This document shows, one piece after another, positions 1 to 6,603 of a DNA stretch of 23,715 nucleotides. The stretch is from a virus. Both the position numbers and the translations under genes were made by a program. The notes below the pieces were generated by a model. The model made no database searches. It had not been told where the DNA came from and worked only from the letters and a program-made list of their open reading frames with translations. Numbering within the stretch: the stretch's first letter is position 1; every line of letters starts with the position of its first letter. The stretch lies in the IMG/VR virus record IMGVR_UViG_3300028844_002842, positions 1-23,715 of that record. One strand, written 5' to 3'.

Positions 1-88
1 AATATACAGCTAAAGTAATAGGAGTATTAAAATAATAACTTATAGTTAGTTTGTGCACAAATTAGCTATTCAAGGCTGAAAGTCTTAA

Positions 89-192
89 GTATCCCAGAAG
101 ATACGATAAAAGGAGAGGGTATGCTTATCATACTCTCTCCATAATTCACTCATCCTAGAAGAGTATAAAAAGAACCTTTGATAAGGCTAGGA
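89..192 (+). ncRNA. Structured leader RNA with three hairpins
   Basis: Three hairpins follow one another just upstream of the first gene. GTATC (89-93) pairs with GATAC (100-104). A 12-bp stem at 112-123/129-140 has a CTTAT loop and one G·U pair. TCCTAG (153-158) pairs with CTAGGA (187-192), and against it stacks CCTT-TGAT-AAGG (175-186). No U-run follows the strong 12-bp stem, so it does not look like a simple terminator. I recognise no known RNA family. It could be a 5' untranslated regulatory RNA, a processed small RNA, or the 3' end of an element that begins outside the window. The stems are read directly; the role is unknown. Confidence 0.45.
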
Positions 193-232
193 CGAAACAT
201 ATGTCAGGTTAAACTAAATAAAACTAAATAAA

Positions 233-421
233 ATGGACGAATTAAAAGAATGGTTTTTATCTATGGATAAAGACGTAAAACTAGGATTATTAGAATCAGC
301 ACTAAAAGATGACAAATTTAGTGAATTTATGCAATTATCAAAAATTGTATTAGATGCTCCAATTACTGAAGGTGGTATATCAACAGAAGAAATTGAAAAT
401 GTAAGAACTAAATATTTTTAA
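233..421 (+). CDS. Hypothetical acidic protein, 62 aa
   Basis: I do not recognise this protein. It is a small, soluble, mostly helical, acidic polypeptide (MDELKEWFLSMDKDVKLGLL...) with no cysteine and no membrane segment. The start follows a repeated AACTAAATAA leader, which is the A/T-rich, Shine-Dalgarno-free context seen throughout this window. The next gene begins three bases after its stop, so the two are probably co-translated from the structured leader upstream. Small genes of this kind in phage early regions often encode host-takeover factors, but nothing in the sequence shows that here. Confidence 0.7.
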   Translation: MDELKEWFLSMDKDVKLGLLESALKDDKFSEFMQLSKIVLDAPITEGGISTEEIENVRTKYF

Positions 422-424
422 ATT

Positions 425-655
425 ATGGAAACATTTATGAAAAACGCAGCAATTACTCTTGTGGTATCAATTTATACTTGTTCTATATTCTTTATGGGAA
501 CTATAGTACAAGAAGGAGATAAAGCTTATACATACATGGAATATGTTTTTATTGCTACATTAATAGGATTTCCTGTTTTTGCAGTGATATCAATAATATA
601 TGCTATTGTTGAGAAGCAAGTAAGAAAAGAGTATAGAAAAAGACATTATATTTAA
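425..655 (+). CDS. Small membrane protein with two predicted TM helices, 76 aa
   Basis: Two hydrophobic stretches, at about residues 8-28 (AAITLVVSIYTCSIFFMGTIV) and 41-62 (VFIATLIGFPVFAVISIIYA), flank a short polar loop. A strongly basic tail (KQVRKEYRKRHYI) should stay in the cytoplasm by the positive-inside rule, giving a hairpin in the inner membrane. The start could also be the Met at residue 6 (position 440). It lies three bases after the preceding gene. No family is recognised. A superinfection-exclusion or membrane-modifying role is possible but is only inference. Confidence 0.75.
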   Translation: METFMKNAAITLVVSIYTCSIFFMGTIVQEGDKAYTYMEYVFIATLIGFPVFAVISIIYAIVEKQVRKEYRKRHYI

Positions 656-670
656 ATTAAAACTAAAAAG

Positions 671-844
671 ATGAAAATTAGACAAAGAAAAAGACTAATG
701 ACAAGGAAATTCCACGATATAGTACGTTCAGTACTGAGAATTGGGAAATTTAAACCTACTGCAAGAGTACTTGTAGAGATAAGGCTAAAAGAAGAAATAA
801 GAATATCCAAATTACAGGATACATTTCTTTTAAATGCATTTTAA
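671..844 (+). CDS. Small very basic hypothetical protein, 57 aa
   Basis: This short open frame begins MKIRQRKRLMTRKFHDIV and ends ...QDTFLLNAF. It has the same A/T-rich start context (AAAACTAAAAAG-ATG) as its neighbours and fills the space between the membrane protein and the next hairpin. The product is rich in Arg and Lys, so it could bind nucleic acid. There is no cysteine motif and no membrane segment. I have no family assignment. Support comes from the start context, position and lack of overlap with other genes. Confidence 0.6.
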   Translation: MKIRQRKRLMTRKFHDIVRSVLRIGKFKPTARVLVEIRLKEEIRISKLQDTFLLNAF

Positions 845-851
845 AAATATA

Positions 852-890
852 AACCTCTCTGAACAGTAGCAATACTCAGTAGGAGAGGTT
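852..890 (+). ncRNA. Intergenic hairpin with GCAA tetraloop
   Basis: AACCTCTC (852-859) pairs perfectly with GAGAGGTT (883-890). Inside it, CTGA pairs with TCAG, and GTA pairs with TAC around a GCAA tetraloop, leaving an ACA bulge on one side and extra bases on the other. A GNRA tetraloop on a bulged stem is typical of folded RNA, and no U-run follows. It sits between the 57-aa gene and the gene at 906. It may be a processing site, a stability element or a small regulatory RNA; the family is not recognised. Confidence 0.4.
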
Positions 891-905
891 AAATACTTAG
901 AAAAG

Positions 906-1172
906 ATGATATTAATAATAAGCAAACACACATCTCCATATGCAGTATGGAAACATAAATCAGGTATGGAGTCTTTTAATGCAACAGGTAAATTGTCATT
1001 TAAAGAAGATAAACATAGTGAATATTTTATTAAACACTTTAATGGTCAAGCTAATTATAAAGAAGCTATGCCTAAAGGAGAGAGAGTAGAATTTTCAGTA
1101 TACTCTGAAGGTATTAATGGAGAATTTGAAGATAAAATGGTTAAACAAGCAGATTGGGAACCATTCATATAA
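906..1172 (+). CDS. Hypothetical protein, 88 aa
   Basis: This is an unrecognised small soluble protein. It starts with a beta-strand-like segment (MILIISKHTSPYAVWKHKSGMESF) and ends in an acidic patch followed by ADWEPFI. It has no cysteine, signal peptide or membrane segment. It lies between two structured intergenic segments (852-890 and 1198-1290) and may be translated from its own processed transcript. No function can be assigned from sequence. Confidence 0.75.
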   Translation: MILIISKHTSPYAVWKHKSGMESFNATGKLSFKEDKHSEYFIKHFNGQANYKEAMPKGERVEFSVYSEGINGEFEDKMVKQADWEPFI

Positions 1173-1197
1173 ACAAATTATTATTATAATAGGCTTG

Positions 1198-1290
1198 ATT
1201 ATAGGCAGTGAGCGGTGTGAGGTATGTTACGTTCATTTAAAGACAAAGCACCTATAATATAATGTAGAAAGGAAAAAGAAAGCTTTCCTT
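1198..1290 (+). ncRNA. Structured intergenic RNA element
   Basis: ATTATAGG (1198-1205) pairs with CCTATAAT (1251-1258). Within it, GTGAGCG (1208-1214) can pair with CGTTCAT (1230-1236) using two G·U pairs. A second hairpin, AAGGAAA (1269-1275) with TTTCCTT (1284-1290), follows and could be a weak terminator, although only short T-runs come after it. The 154-nt gap between the genes at 906 and 1327 has no convincing open frame. The folds are read by eye; the function is unknown. Confidence 0.4.
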
Positions 1291-1326
1291 AATCTATTTT
1301 AATAATAATTATAAAACTTAGAAACT

Positions 1327-1713
1327 ATGAATATGAACACATTTTGTAATTCTCTTAGTAGAAAAGAACAAGAAACTTTATTAGAAGCATTAAAAGAAGC
1401 TATGAAACCTAAACCTGTTCCTGAAATATGGGATTATGAATTAGAAGCCAAGAGAACAAGGCAATGGATATTAGATGGTTGTGAAGAGTATGAAATGGAA
1501 AGAGTTTTAGATTTAAGAAATGCTTATTATGAGTGCATTATGTTTAACCTTAATCCTAATACTAAAATTAAGGGACATAACTCTGGCATAAGGTTTAGAG
1601 GGAACTTAAAAGATTACAATACTCAGTATACTATTGAAGAGCTTGATGATAAGATTAAAGCTTATTATGACAAAACAGGTGATGTTAGATTTAGTAACAA
1701 TGTAGAATTATAA
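1327..1713 (+). CDS. Hypothetical protein, 128 aa
   Basis: This protein is mostly helical and charged. The N-terminal part (residues 1-30) is a probable amphipathic helix (SRKEQETLLEALKEAMKPKPVPE). The rest is mixed polar sequence without a recognised motif. The Met-Asn-Met start at 1327 is preceded by ATAAAACTTAGAAACT, similar to the leaders at 906 and 1729. The next gene starts 15 bases downstream. I do not recognise a family and cannot assign a function. Confidence 0.8.
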   Translation: MNMNTFCNSLSRKEQETLLEALKEAMKPKPVPEIWDYELEAKRTRQWILDGCEEYEMERVLDLRNAYYECIMFNLNPNTKIKGHNSGIRFRGNLKDYNTQYTIEELDDKIKAYYDKTGDVRFSNNVEL

Positions 1714-1728
1714 ATTAAACTTAGAACT

Positions 1729-1854
1729 ATGGATTTTGAAGAAACTATGGATGCTGCTATGTTATATAGCATAAGTCCAGAATTGACGTGTACTTGTGAC
1801 GAAGTACACATATGTCAACAATGTCAAGAAGATTGGGATGATGATGAAAAATAA
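1729..1854 (+). CDS. Small Cys-rich (zinc-knuckle-like) acidic protein, 41 aa
   Basis: The frame reads MDFEETMDAAMLYSISPELT and then a compact C-x-C...C-x-x-C cluster (Cys21, Cys23, Cys29, Cys32) before an acidic tail (EDWDDDEK). Four cysteines in 12 residues suggest a single zinc site. The start context (TTAGAACT-ATG) matches neighbouring genes, and the coding end overlaps the ATG-rich start of the next gene. Such tiny zinc proteins occur in phage early regions; no specific family is recognised. Confidence 0.6.
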   Translation: MDFEETMDAAMLYSISPELTCTCDEVHICQQCQEDWDDDEK

Positions 1855-2083
1855 ACCACAAATAAAGATAGATAGTAATAATGTCACTATCTCTAAAATT
1901 TGTACAGTTAAGGAAAAACTGTATGAAATAACTGTTCCTGTAAAGAAAATACAAGAATGGCAATCTGGGGCTTATATAAAAAATGTATTTCCCAATTTGA
2001 CACCTGGAGAAAGAGATTTCATTAAATTAGGTATTACACCTGATGAATGGGATATGATATTTTCCAAAGATGATGAAGATTAA
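1838..2083 (+). CDS. Conserved-looking phage protein, 81 aa
   Basis: I place the start at the run ATGATGATG (1838-1846), inside the end of the upstream 41-aa gene. Starting further upstream at 1796 would add residues encoded entirely inside that gene. The C-terminal half (NVFPNLTPGERDFIKLGITPDEWDMIF) resembles the short phage proteins that end in a 'FP.L...ER.F...G.....W...F' pattern, a family I know only as of unknown function. The overlap with the previous gene implies coupled translation. Confidence 0.65.
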   Translation: MMMKNKPQIKIDSNNVTISKICTVKEKLYEITVPVKKIQEWQSGAYIKNVFPNLTPGERDFIKLGITPDEWDMIFSKDDED

Positions 2084-2102
2084 TTAATTAAATAAAATAG
2101 AG

Positions 2103-2297
2103 ATGGAAACTAAAAGAAAATTAGAAATTACAGTAGAAAATACCTTTACAGCGGTAGATAAAGAAATAGGTCTTCCTATTGCTATAAGTTTTGAAAAATT
2201 TTATGGATATGAAGGTATTCCTAGTTTAAAAAAAATTATACAATATAGAGTACTTATTGTATGTTTTTTAATTACATTTAGATTTAAAGCTAAATAA
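2103..2297 (+). CDS. Hypothetical protein, 64 aa, possibly frameshifted
   Basis: The first 40 residues are soluble and well-behaved (METKRKLEITVENTFTAVDK...). After an A8 homopolymer near 2229-2236 the product changes to a hydrophobic, basic tail (IIQYRVLIVCFLITFRFKAK), which could be a single membrane segment or the out-of-frame end of a longer gene. The next start is two bases after the stop. No family is recognised. The homopolymer makes an indel possible. Confidence 0.5.
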   Translation: METKRKLEITVENTFTAVDKEIGLPIAISFEKFYGYEGIPSLKKIIQYRVLIVCFLITFRFKAK

Positions 2298-2298
2298 T

Positions 2299-2505
2299 AT
2301 GGAAGCTGGAGAATTAGGATGGTTATTAGTACATTATGATAATAATCTAGACGTAGCAGAAGGATTACAAATAAATGCAGAAGGAGAACTTGTAGAAAAT
2401 ATAGGTACTCTTGAATGTAAAGTAGAGGGATTATTTTGTGATGTTATTAAACATCAAGGTTGTGAAGGTATGGTAGTAATAGATTATAAGCATAAATATG
2501 CTTAG
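2299..2505 (+). CDS. Hypothetical protein, 68 aa
   Basis: This is an unrecognised small acidic protein with alternating strand-like segments (GWLLVHYDNN..., GMVVIDYKHKYA) and two cysteines. It starts one base after the previous stop. Its own stop lies at the 5' foot of a long paired element and upstream of a strong terminator, so it ends a transcript of small early genes. Function unknown. Confidence 0.65.
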   Translation: MEAGELGWLLVHYDNNLDVAEGLQINAEGELVENIGTLECKVEGLFCDVIKHQGCEGMVVIDYKHKYA

Positions 2506-2572
2506 CCCAAAACAGATGAAAACTTGGGGCATAAAGACACTTTCAGCTAGAGATAGTTGTTAGTTTTCATCT
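2505..2572 (+). ncRNA. Putative pseudoknotted 3' RNA element
   Basis: An exact 11-bp pairing links AGATGAAAACT (2514-2524) with AGTTTTCATCT (2562-2572). GCCCAA (2505-2510) can also pair with TTGGGGC (2524-2530, one bulged G; the shared base 2524 allows only five pairs when both stems form). The two pairings cross, giving an H-type pseudoknot or two alternative folds. No open frame covers the segment. It lies just upstream of a terminator, so it could be a small RNA, an attenuator or an exonuclease block. The pairings are seen; the role is inferred. Confidence 0.45.
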
Positions 2573-2583
2573 ATTTAGTTTAT

Positions 2584-2618
2584 AAAAGGGGGAATTTGTC
2601 ATTCCCTCTTTTATTTTC
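2584..2618 (+). terminator. Rho-independent terminator
   Basis: A 12-bp stem, AAAAGGGGGAAT with ATTCCCTCTTTT (one G·U pair) around a TTGTC loop, is followed by ATTTTCTT. It closes the first small-gene cluster and resembles the other G-run/C-run terminators in this window. Confidence 0.8.
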
Positions 2619-2640
2619 TTAACAATTAAAATAAAACAAA

Positions 2641-3027
2641 ATGGATAAGAAAACATTAAAAGAATATATAGAGAAATTAAAAAGTATTCAAGAATTAGCT
2701 AAACTTATAGCTCATAATAAGAATAAAGAAGAATTGAGTATGACTCTTCATTTTAAAGCTGTTGATTGGTTAAAATATTCTAAAAATATATCAAGTAATG
2801 AAGATATTTTTGAAATAGAAGATGATGAAGAATTTTTGCCATTTATGGCCCGTAATTTAGGGGATATAATAAGAAATGAACAATCAAAAGAAGAAGCTTT
2901 ATATAATAGTACTCATAACTTTGTAGAAAAGTTTGATGCAACTGAAGCTTTAGAATTTTTAGAAGCATATTCTCTTGTAATAAAAAGAAAAATTGAACGT
3001 ATTAATGTTCAATTAAAAGAAATATAA
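2641..3027 (+). CDS. Hypothetical helical protein, 128 aa
   Basis: This soluble protein is almost entirely helical, with heptad-like N- and C-terminal helices (residues 1-35 and 98-128) around an acidic middle (EDIFEIEDDEEFLPFMARNL). It has no cysteine motif or membrane segment. It starts after a terminator with a clean A/T-rich leader (AATTAAAATAAAACAAA-ATG), so it probably has its own transcript or a readthrough one. No family is recognised. Confidence 0.8.
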   Translation: MDKKTLKEYIEKLKSIQELAKLIAHNKNKEELSMTLHFKAVDWLKYSKNISSNEDIFEIEDDEEFLPFMARNLGDIIRNEQSKEEALYNSTHNFVEKFDATEALEFLEAYSLVIKRKIERINVQLKEI

Positions 3028-3102
3028 ATTCCTTTATAAATACCACACGATGTACTAAGCAAGTAAGAACTATAGCTCGTAGTATAAATGTCGTATATAG
3101 GT

Positions 3103-3119
3103 AAGATGGTTACTATCTT
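3103..3119 (+). ncRNA. Small hairpin in leader of the 208-aa gene
   Basis: AAGAT (3103-3107) pairs with ATCTT (3115-3119). The wider gap 3028-3171 holds other short complementary segments (for example ACTA/TAGT around 3069-3083) but no open frame. It is the fourth structured intergenic segment in the first 3.2 kb. The fold is weak by itself. Confidence 0.25.
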
Positions 3120-3171
3120 TAAAAGTGACAAACCAATTTAATTATTAATTATTAATTTAAACATTAAAAAC

Positions 3172-3798
3172 ATGGAAACAAAATCATTAGAAAGCATTGT
3201 AAAAGGAGACACTATTCTTATTGATGCTAAACAAGTTAAAGGAAATAAAGTATCTCTACAATTTGCAGAGGTAATTACTAATCCTAATAGAGCTGAAGGA
3301 GCTAGACCATCTAATCCTTTAGTATCATTATTAAATAAATCTGATTCTAGGTTTGCACCACGTGCACGTAGAGCTTGGATAACAGGTGAGAAATCAGATA
3401 TTAGTAGTGCATTTGGATTAGATTTATCTACTTTAAACAATGAAGGAGATATATTAACTCTTAATATGCTTAATCCAAAAGTTGAGGGTATTAGAGCTCG
3501 TGTAGTAATAACTGAAACTGTTGTACCAAATGATTATCAAAAAGATAATATTAATACTGCAGCTAAAAGAGCAGGTAAAGATGGAGATTTCATCCTTTGT
3601 GATGGAAAATATATCTTTAGTAACTCTGATGTTATCCCAACTAATGGTACTGAAGAACAAGTACAAGGTATGCATACATTCTTAAAAGCAGATGAAAGAT
3701 CTGTGAATGTAGGTATTAGTGCTCAAGGAGAAGTTGCAAATCTTGAATCAGCTTATGAAGAAGCTGCTGAGACTGCAATGGACGGCTTACAAGCATAA
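3172..3798 (+). CDS. Hypothetical protein, 208 aa, probably abundant
   Basis: I do not recognise this protein. The body is rich in short beta-strand-like segments (GDTILIDAKQVKGNKVSLQFAE; GDILTLNMLNP...ARVVITETV; DGDFILCDGKYIF), as expected for an OB-like or other beta-barrel fold. The C-terminus (after residue 180) is an acidic helix. It has its own leader and is followed at once by a very strong terminator, the same arrangement as the SSB-like gene at 13632, so it is probably expressed separately and at a high level. A nucleic-acid-binding role would fit the position just before the polymerase, but this is inference only. Confidence 0.85.
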   Translation: METKSLESIVKGDTILIDAKQVKGNKVSLQFAEVITNPNRAEGARPSNPLVSLLNKSDSRFAPRARRAWITGEKSDISSAFGLDLSTLNNEGDILTLNMLNPKVEGIRARVVITETVVPNDYQKDNINTAAKRAGKDGDFILCDGKYIFSNSDVIPTNGTEEQVQGMHTFLKADERSVNVGISAQGEVANLESAYEEAAETAMDGLQA

Positions 3799-3818
3799 GT
3801 TAATACACCATTATAATA

Positions 3819-3852
3819 AATAGGGGGAGTTTATAATTCCCCCTATTTTTTT
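3819..3852 (+). terminator. Strong Rho-independent terminator
   Basis: A perfect 10-bp stem, AATAGGGGGA (3819-3828) with TCCCCCTATT (3838-3847), is followed by a T-run ending at 3852. It insulates the 208-aa gene from the polymerase operon. Confidence 0.9.
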
Positions 3853-3873
3853 AAAGAATGTAAATATTTTAAT

Positions 3874-4068
3874 ATGGAAGATGGAAAAGAAATAGGAGGA
3901 GAATTATATAATTATATGATTCATTATAATCATTATAAAGATTTATGGTATGCAATACCTAGAGAATCTTATTTAGAATATTGGAATGGTAATTATAAAA
4001 ACTGTCTTAGTAGTGATAATATAGAAGGATTATTATCGGAAATATATTTTATTGAAATAGAAAAATAA
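3874..4068 (+). CDS. Hypothetical aromatic-rich protein, 64 aa
   Basis: This small protein is unusually rich in Tyr and Trp (YNYMIHYNHYKDLWYAIPRESYLEYW), with an acidic amphipathic C-terminus. It starts 21 bases after the terminator T-run and ends three bases before the polymerase ATG, so it is probably the first gene of the polymerase transcript. No family is recognised. Confidence 0.65.
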   Translation: MEDGKEIGGELYNYMIHYNHYKDLWYAIPRESYLEYWNGNYKNCLSSDNIEGLLSEIYFIEIEK

Positions 4069-4071
4069 TAT

Positions 4072-5446
4072 ATGATATACTTAGTAACAAACAATTCAGA
4101 GAAATTTAAAGATATATGGTGTACCAATATTACATTAAGCACATCACAAAGTTTAATAGATTATTTCCAAAACAAAAAAGAGCTGGAGTTTGATACTGAA
4201 ACAACAGGGTTAGATGTACATAGTTGTAAGCTATTATCCGCACAGTTTGGAGATGAAAATAATCAATATGTAGTAGATACACAATCAGTAGATATAAAGC
4301 TCTTTAAAGAGCTCTTAGAGAGCAAGACTGTCATAATGCAAAATGCAAAGTTTGACCTTAAATTTCTTTATAAAGAAAATATATGGCCAAATGATGTATA
4401 TGATACATTCTTAGCAGAAGCTGTCCTTAATATGGGTAGATTACAAGTAAGAAAAGGATTAGATGCATTAGTATATAGATACACTCAACAGCATATGTCT
4501 AAAGAAGTACGTGGTGTAATACACAAAGAGGGACTATCTAAGAGAGTAATAGAGTATGCAGCTAAAGATGTAGCATATTTAAGCATCATTAAGCGTAAAC
4601 AGCTTGTAAAGCTTGAAGAACTTAATCTAATGTCTGCTATTAACCTTGATAATAAATTTGTTAAGGTATTAGCATATGTGGAGTATTGTGGCTTCAAACT
4701 AGATGCAGACAAGTGGAAATCTAAGATAGAAAAAGATACTGAAAGATTAACTACAGCACATAATAAATTAGATAGCTACATATTTGATAATAATATGACC
4801 AAATATATAGATGGACAATTTGATATGTTCTCTAATAAGCTTAATACTACTCTTAATTGGAGTAGTAGTAAACAAGTGATAGAATTATTCAAAGATTTAG
4901 GTATAGATACTAAGACTAAGGATAAGAAAACAGGTATGATGAAGGACTCAGTAGATGCTAAGGTATTAATATCTCAAGCAAATAAGTTTCCTATAATCAA
5001 AATGTTTACTGACTATCAACAAGCAAGTAAACTTACCTCAACATATGGAGAGAATGTGTTAAGACAAATACATCCTAATACAGGTAGAATTCATACAGAG
5101 TTTAGGCAGTTAATGGATACAGGTAGAATGTCTTGTGGTGGTACAGATAGATTAAGAGGTATTGAACTTCTTAATTTACAAAATATACCAGCAGATGAAG
5201 CTCATAGAGGTTGTTTTGTACCTGAAAAGGATAATAAAATGATTGTAGCAGATTATAGTGGCCAAGAGTCAGTAGTATTTGCTAATTTCTCTAAGGATAC
5301 TGAAATTATAAACTTTTATAAGTCAGGTATGGCTGATATGCATTCATTTATTGCACAAAAGATATATCCTGAACTTGAAGAATTAGATTTAAGTACTATT
5401 AAAAAAGAGCATAAGCAAAAAAGACAAAATGCTAAAGCAGCAGGGT
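4072..5446 (+). CDS. Family A DNA polymerase, exon 1 (3'-5' exonuclease and part of polymerase domain)
   Basis: This is the replicative polymerase, split by a group I intron. Exo I is EFDTETTGLD (Asp41, Glu43), Exo II is NAKFDLKFL (Asp95) and Exo III is YAAKDVAYL (Asp166), so the proofreading exonuclease looks intact. There is no 5'-3' exonuclease domain, as is usual for phage enzymes. The polymerase domain follows: the RQLMDTGRMS region, motif A with IVADYSGQES (Asp394), and the first half of motif B (RQNAKAAG, residues 451-458). The exon ends after the first base of codon 459. If unspliced, the frame runs 19 more codons into the intron and stops at TAA 5503-5505. Joining 5446 to 6604 gives 667 codons plus stop and restores AAGFAIQYGG. 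Confidence 0.93.
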
Positions 5447-6603
5447 TAATAGAAAATTTTACATTATTTTCTTGCTTTTGTCCTTTGACTTTATTACATT
5501 TGTAATATGGTTATAAGGATAGAAAATATAGAAGATTTAGATAGAACGGGAATCTATCTGATAAAAAATATAATTAATAATAAAGTATATATAGGTAGTA
5601 CTGGAAAGTCTTTTAAACAAAGATATACTCAGCATAAATCTAAACTTACTAAAGGAAAACATGCGACACCGCATTTACAAAATGCTTGGAATAAACATGG
5701 AGGTAAAAACTTTGAATTTAGTATAGTAGAGATATGTGATGAAGATATAATAATAAAAGAAAAAGAGTATATATCTAAATATGATGCATGTAATAGAGAT
5801 AAAGGTTATAATCATAACCCTAATCCTGATTTACCATGTTCTTTTGTAAAAGAAGTAAAAGATAAGATATCTAATACTTTAAAAGAAAGACATAGTAAAG
5901 GAGAATTAGAGCCTACTACAGGGTGTTTCCCAAAAGGGAATATACCTTGGAATAAAGGACACAAGTATGAAGATACTAGTGCTATGAAGGTACCTAAAAC
6001 TATTACAGATGATTTACAACAAGCTTGGGAAAACTCTAAAGAAAGAGGAAGAAAAAGAGCTAACGCAATAGAAGTATATAATGAAAAGAATGTACTTTTA
6101 CACACTGCTAGGTCTTTACAGGACTTAGAAGAATGGTCTATAACAGATGCTAATATATTACCTATAAAAGGTAACTACGGCAAAAAGATAGACCAGTACA
6201 GAGCGTGTAAAGCATGTAAATCAGGTAAACTTTATAAAGGATTATATTTTAAATCTGTAAAAAAGAGCCCCTCTAGCAAGTAATTGTTAGAGCAAAGAGG
6301 ATGAATTGCTGGAAAGCTAAGTAAATAACAGTTTGAGGGAGTATAAACCCCTTGTAAAACTTAACATAATAGAATTGCAACCCTTTTAAGGGCCATTGAA
6401 AAGTTAGGTGCTGTTATTTATATGCCAATCAGCAGCCAAGCCTACAGAGTAGGAAGGTTCAGAGACTACCTGAGCTATAGCGATATAGCTTAATAACAGG
6501 AAGTAGCTAACAGTAGTGTGTTAGTGAAACAGCGTCCTCCACCCTATAGTGAAATAGGGTGATGATATAGTCCATGCTTATATGAAAATATAGGAATAAC
6601 ATG
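5447..6603 (+). ncRNA. Group I intron (IA-like) with internal homing endonuclease
   Basis: The borders obey the group I rule: exon 1 ends in U (5446) and the intron ends in G (6603). The core lies after the endonuclease gene. P2 is a 9-bp hairpin (CTCTAGCAA with TTGTTAGAG, 6271-6293). P3 is GAGGATG (6297-6303) with CGTCCTC (6533-6539). P4 is TGCTG with CAGCA, next to the typical AATCAGCAGCCAAGCC stretch. A P5 arm joins AATAACAG with CTGTTATT. P6 is CCTAC-AGA-GTAGG. P7 is CAGAGACTA with ATATAGTCC. Two extra hairpins between P7 and P3' fit P7.1/P7.2 of subgroup IA. P8 is CACCCTAT with ATAGGGTG, and P9 has a GAAA loop. The guide could be GCCC (6267-6270), inside the last codons of the endonuclease, or GTCCT (5480-5484). 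The insertion is in motif B of the polymerase. Confidence 0.92.
5507..6283 (+). CDS. GIY-YIG homing endonuclease with NUMOD3-type repeats
   Basis: This intron-encoded endonuclease cuts intronless alleles of the polymerase gene and so spreads the intron. The GIY-YIG domain fills the first 90 residues: TGIYLIKNI (15-23) and KVYIGST (26-32), then a conserved Arg in KQRYTQHKSK and the Glu in KEKEYISKY. The linker carries NUMOD3-like DNA-binding motifs (KEVKDKISNTLKERHSKG and GCFPKGNIPWNKG). The C-terminal part (AIEVYNEKNVLLHTARSLQDLE) resembles a NUMOD1-type helix-turn-helix. The ATG lies one base after the stop that ends the unspliced polymerase frame, so it can be translated from precursor RNA by coupling. 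The last codons overlap a possible intron guide sequence. Confidence 0.93.
   Translation: MVIRIENIEDLDRTGIYLIKNIINNKVYIGSTGKSFKQRYTQHKSKLTKGKHATPHLQNAWNKHGGKNFEFSIVEICDEDIIIKEKEYISKYDACNRDKGYNHNPNPDLPCSFVKEVKDKISNTLKERHSKGELEPTTGCFPKGNIPWNKGHKYEDTSAMKVPKTITDDLQQAWENSKERGRKRANAIEVYNEKNVLLHTARSLQDLEEWSITDANILPIKGNYGKKIDQYRACKACKSGKLYKGLYFKSVKKSPSSK

Noticed and set aside
187-207. GACGAAAC next to a small palindrome, as in a hammerhead ribozyme
   Set aside because: No CUGANGA core segment lies at the right place upstream, so the three-stem core cannot be built.
1757-1963. Minus-strand open frames, here and at 3138, 4485, 5812, 6654, 8058, 9436, 11017, 12810, 14598, 15310, 20378 and 23073
   Set aside because: Each lies opposite a well-supported + strand gene or exon, has low-complexity hydrophobic or Ser-rich translation and no motif.
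2915-2925. TAACTTTG and several other TAnnTTTG words inside genes
   Set aside because: They lie in coding sequence with no properly spaced -33 TTTG.
5494-5501. TACATTTG as a promoter -7 box before the endonuclease gene
   Set aside because: No TTTG lies 19-21 bases upstream; the nearest, at 5477-5480, leaves only 13.
6404-6500. tRNA-like GGTTCAGA sequence
   Set aside because: It is the P6/P7 part of the group I intron; no cloverleaf can be drawn.
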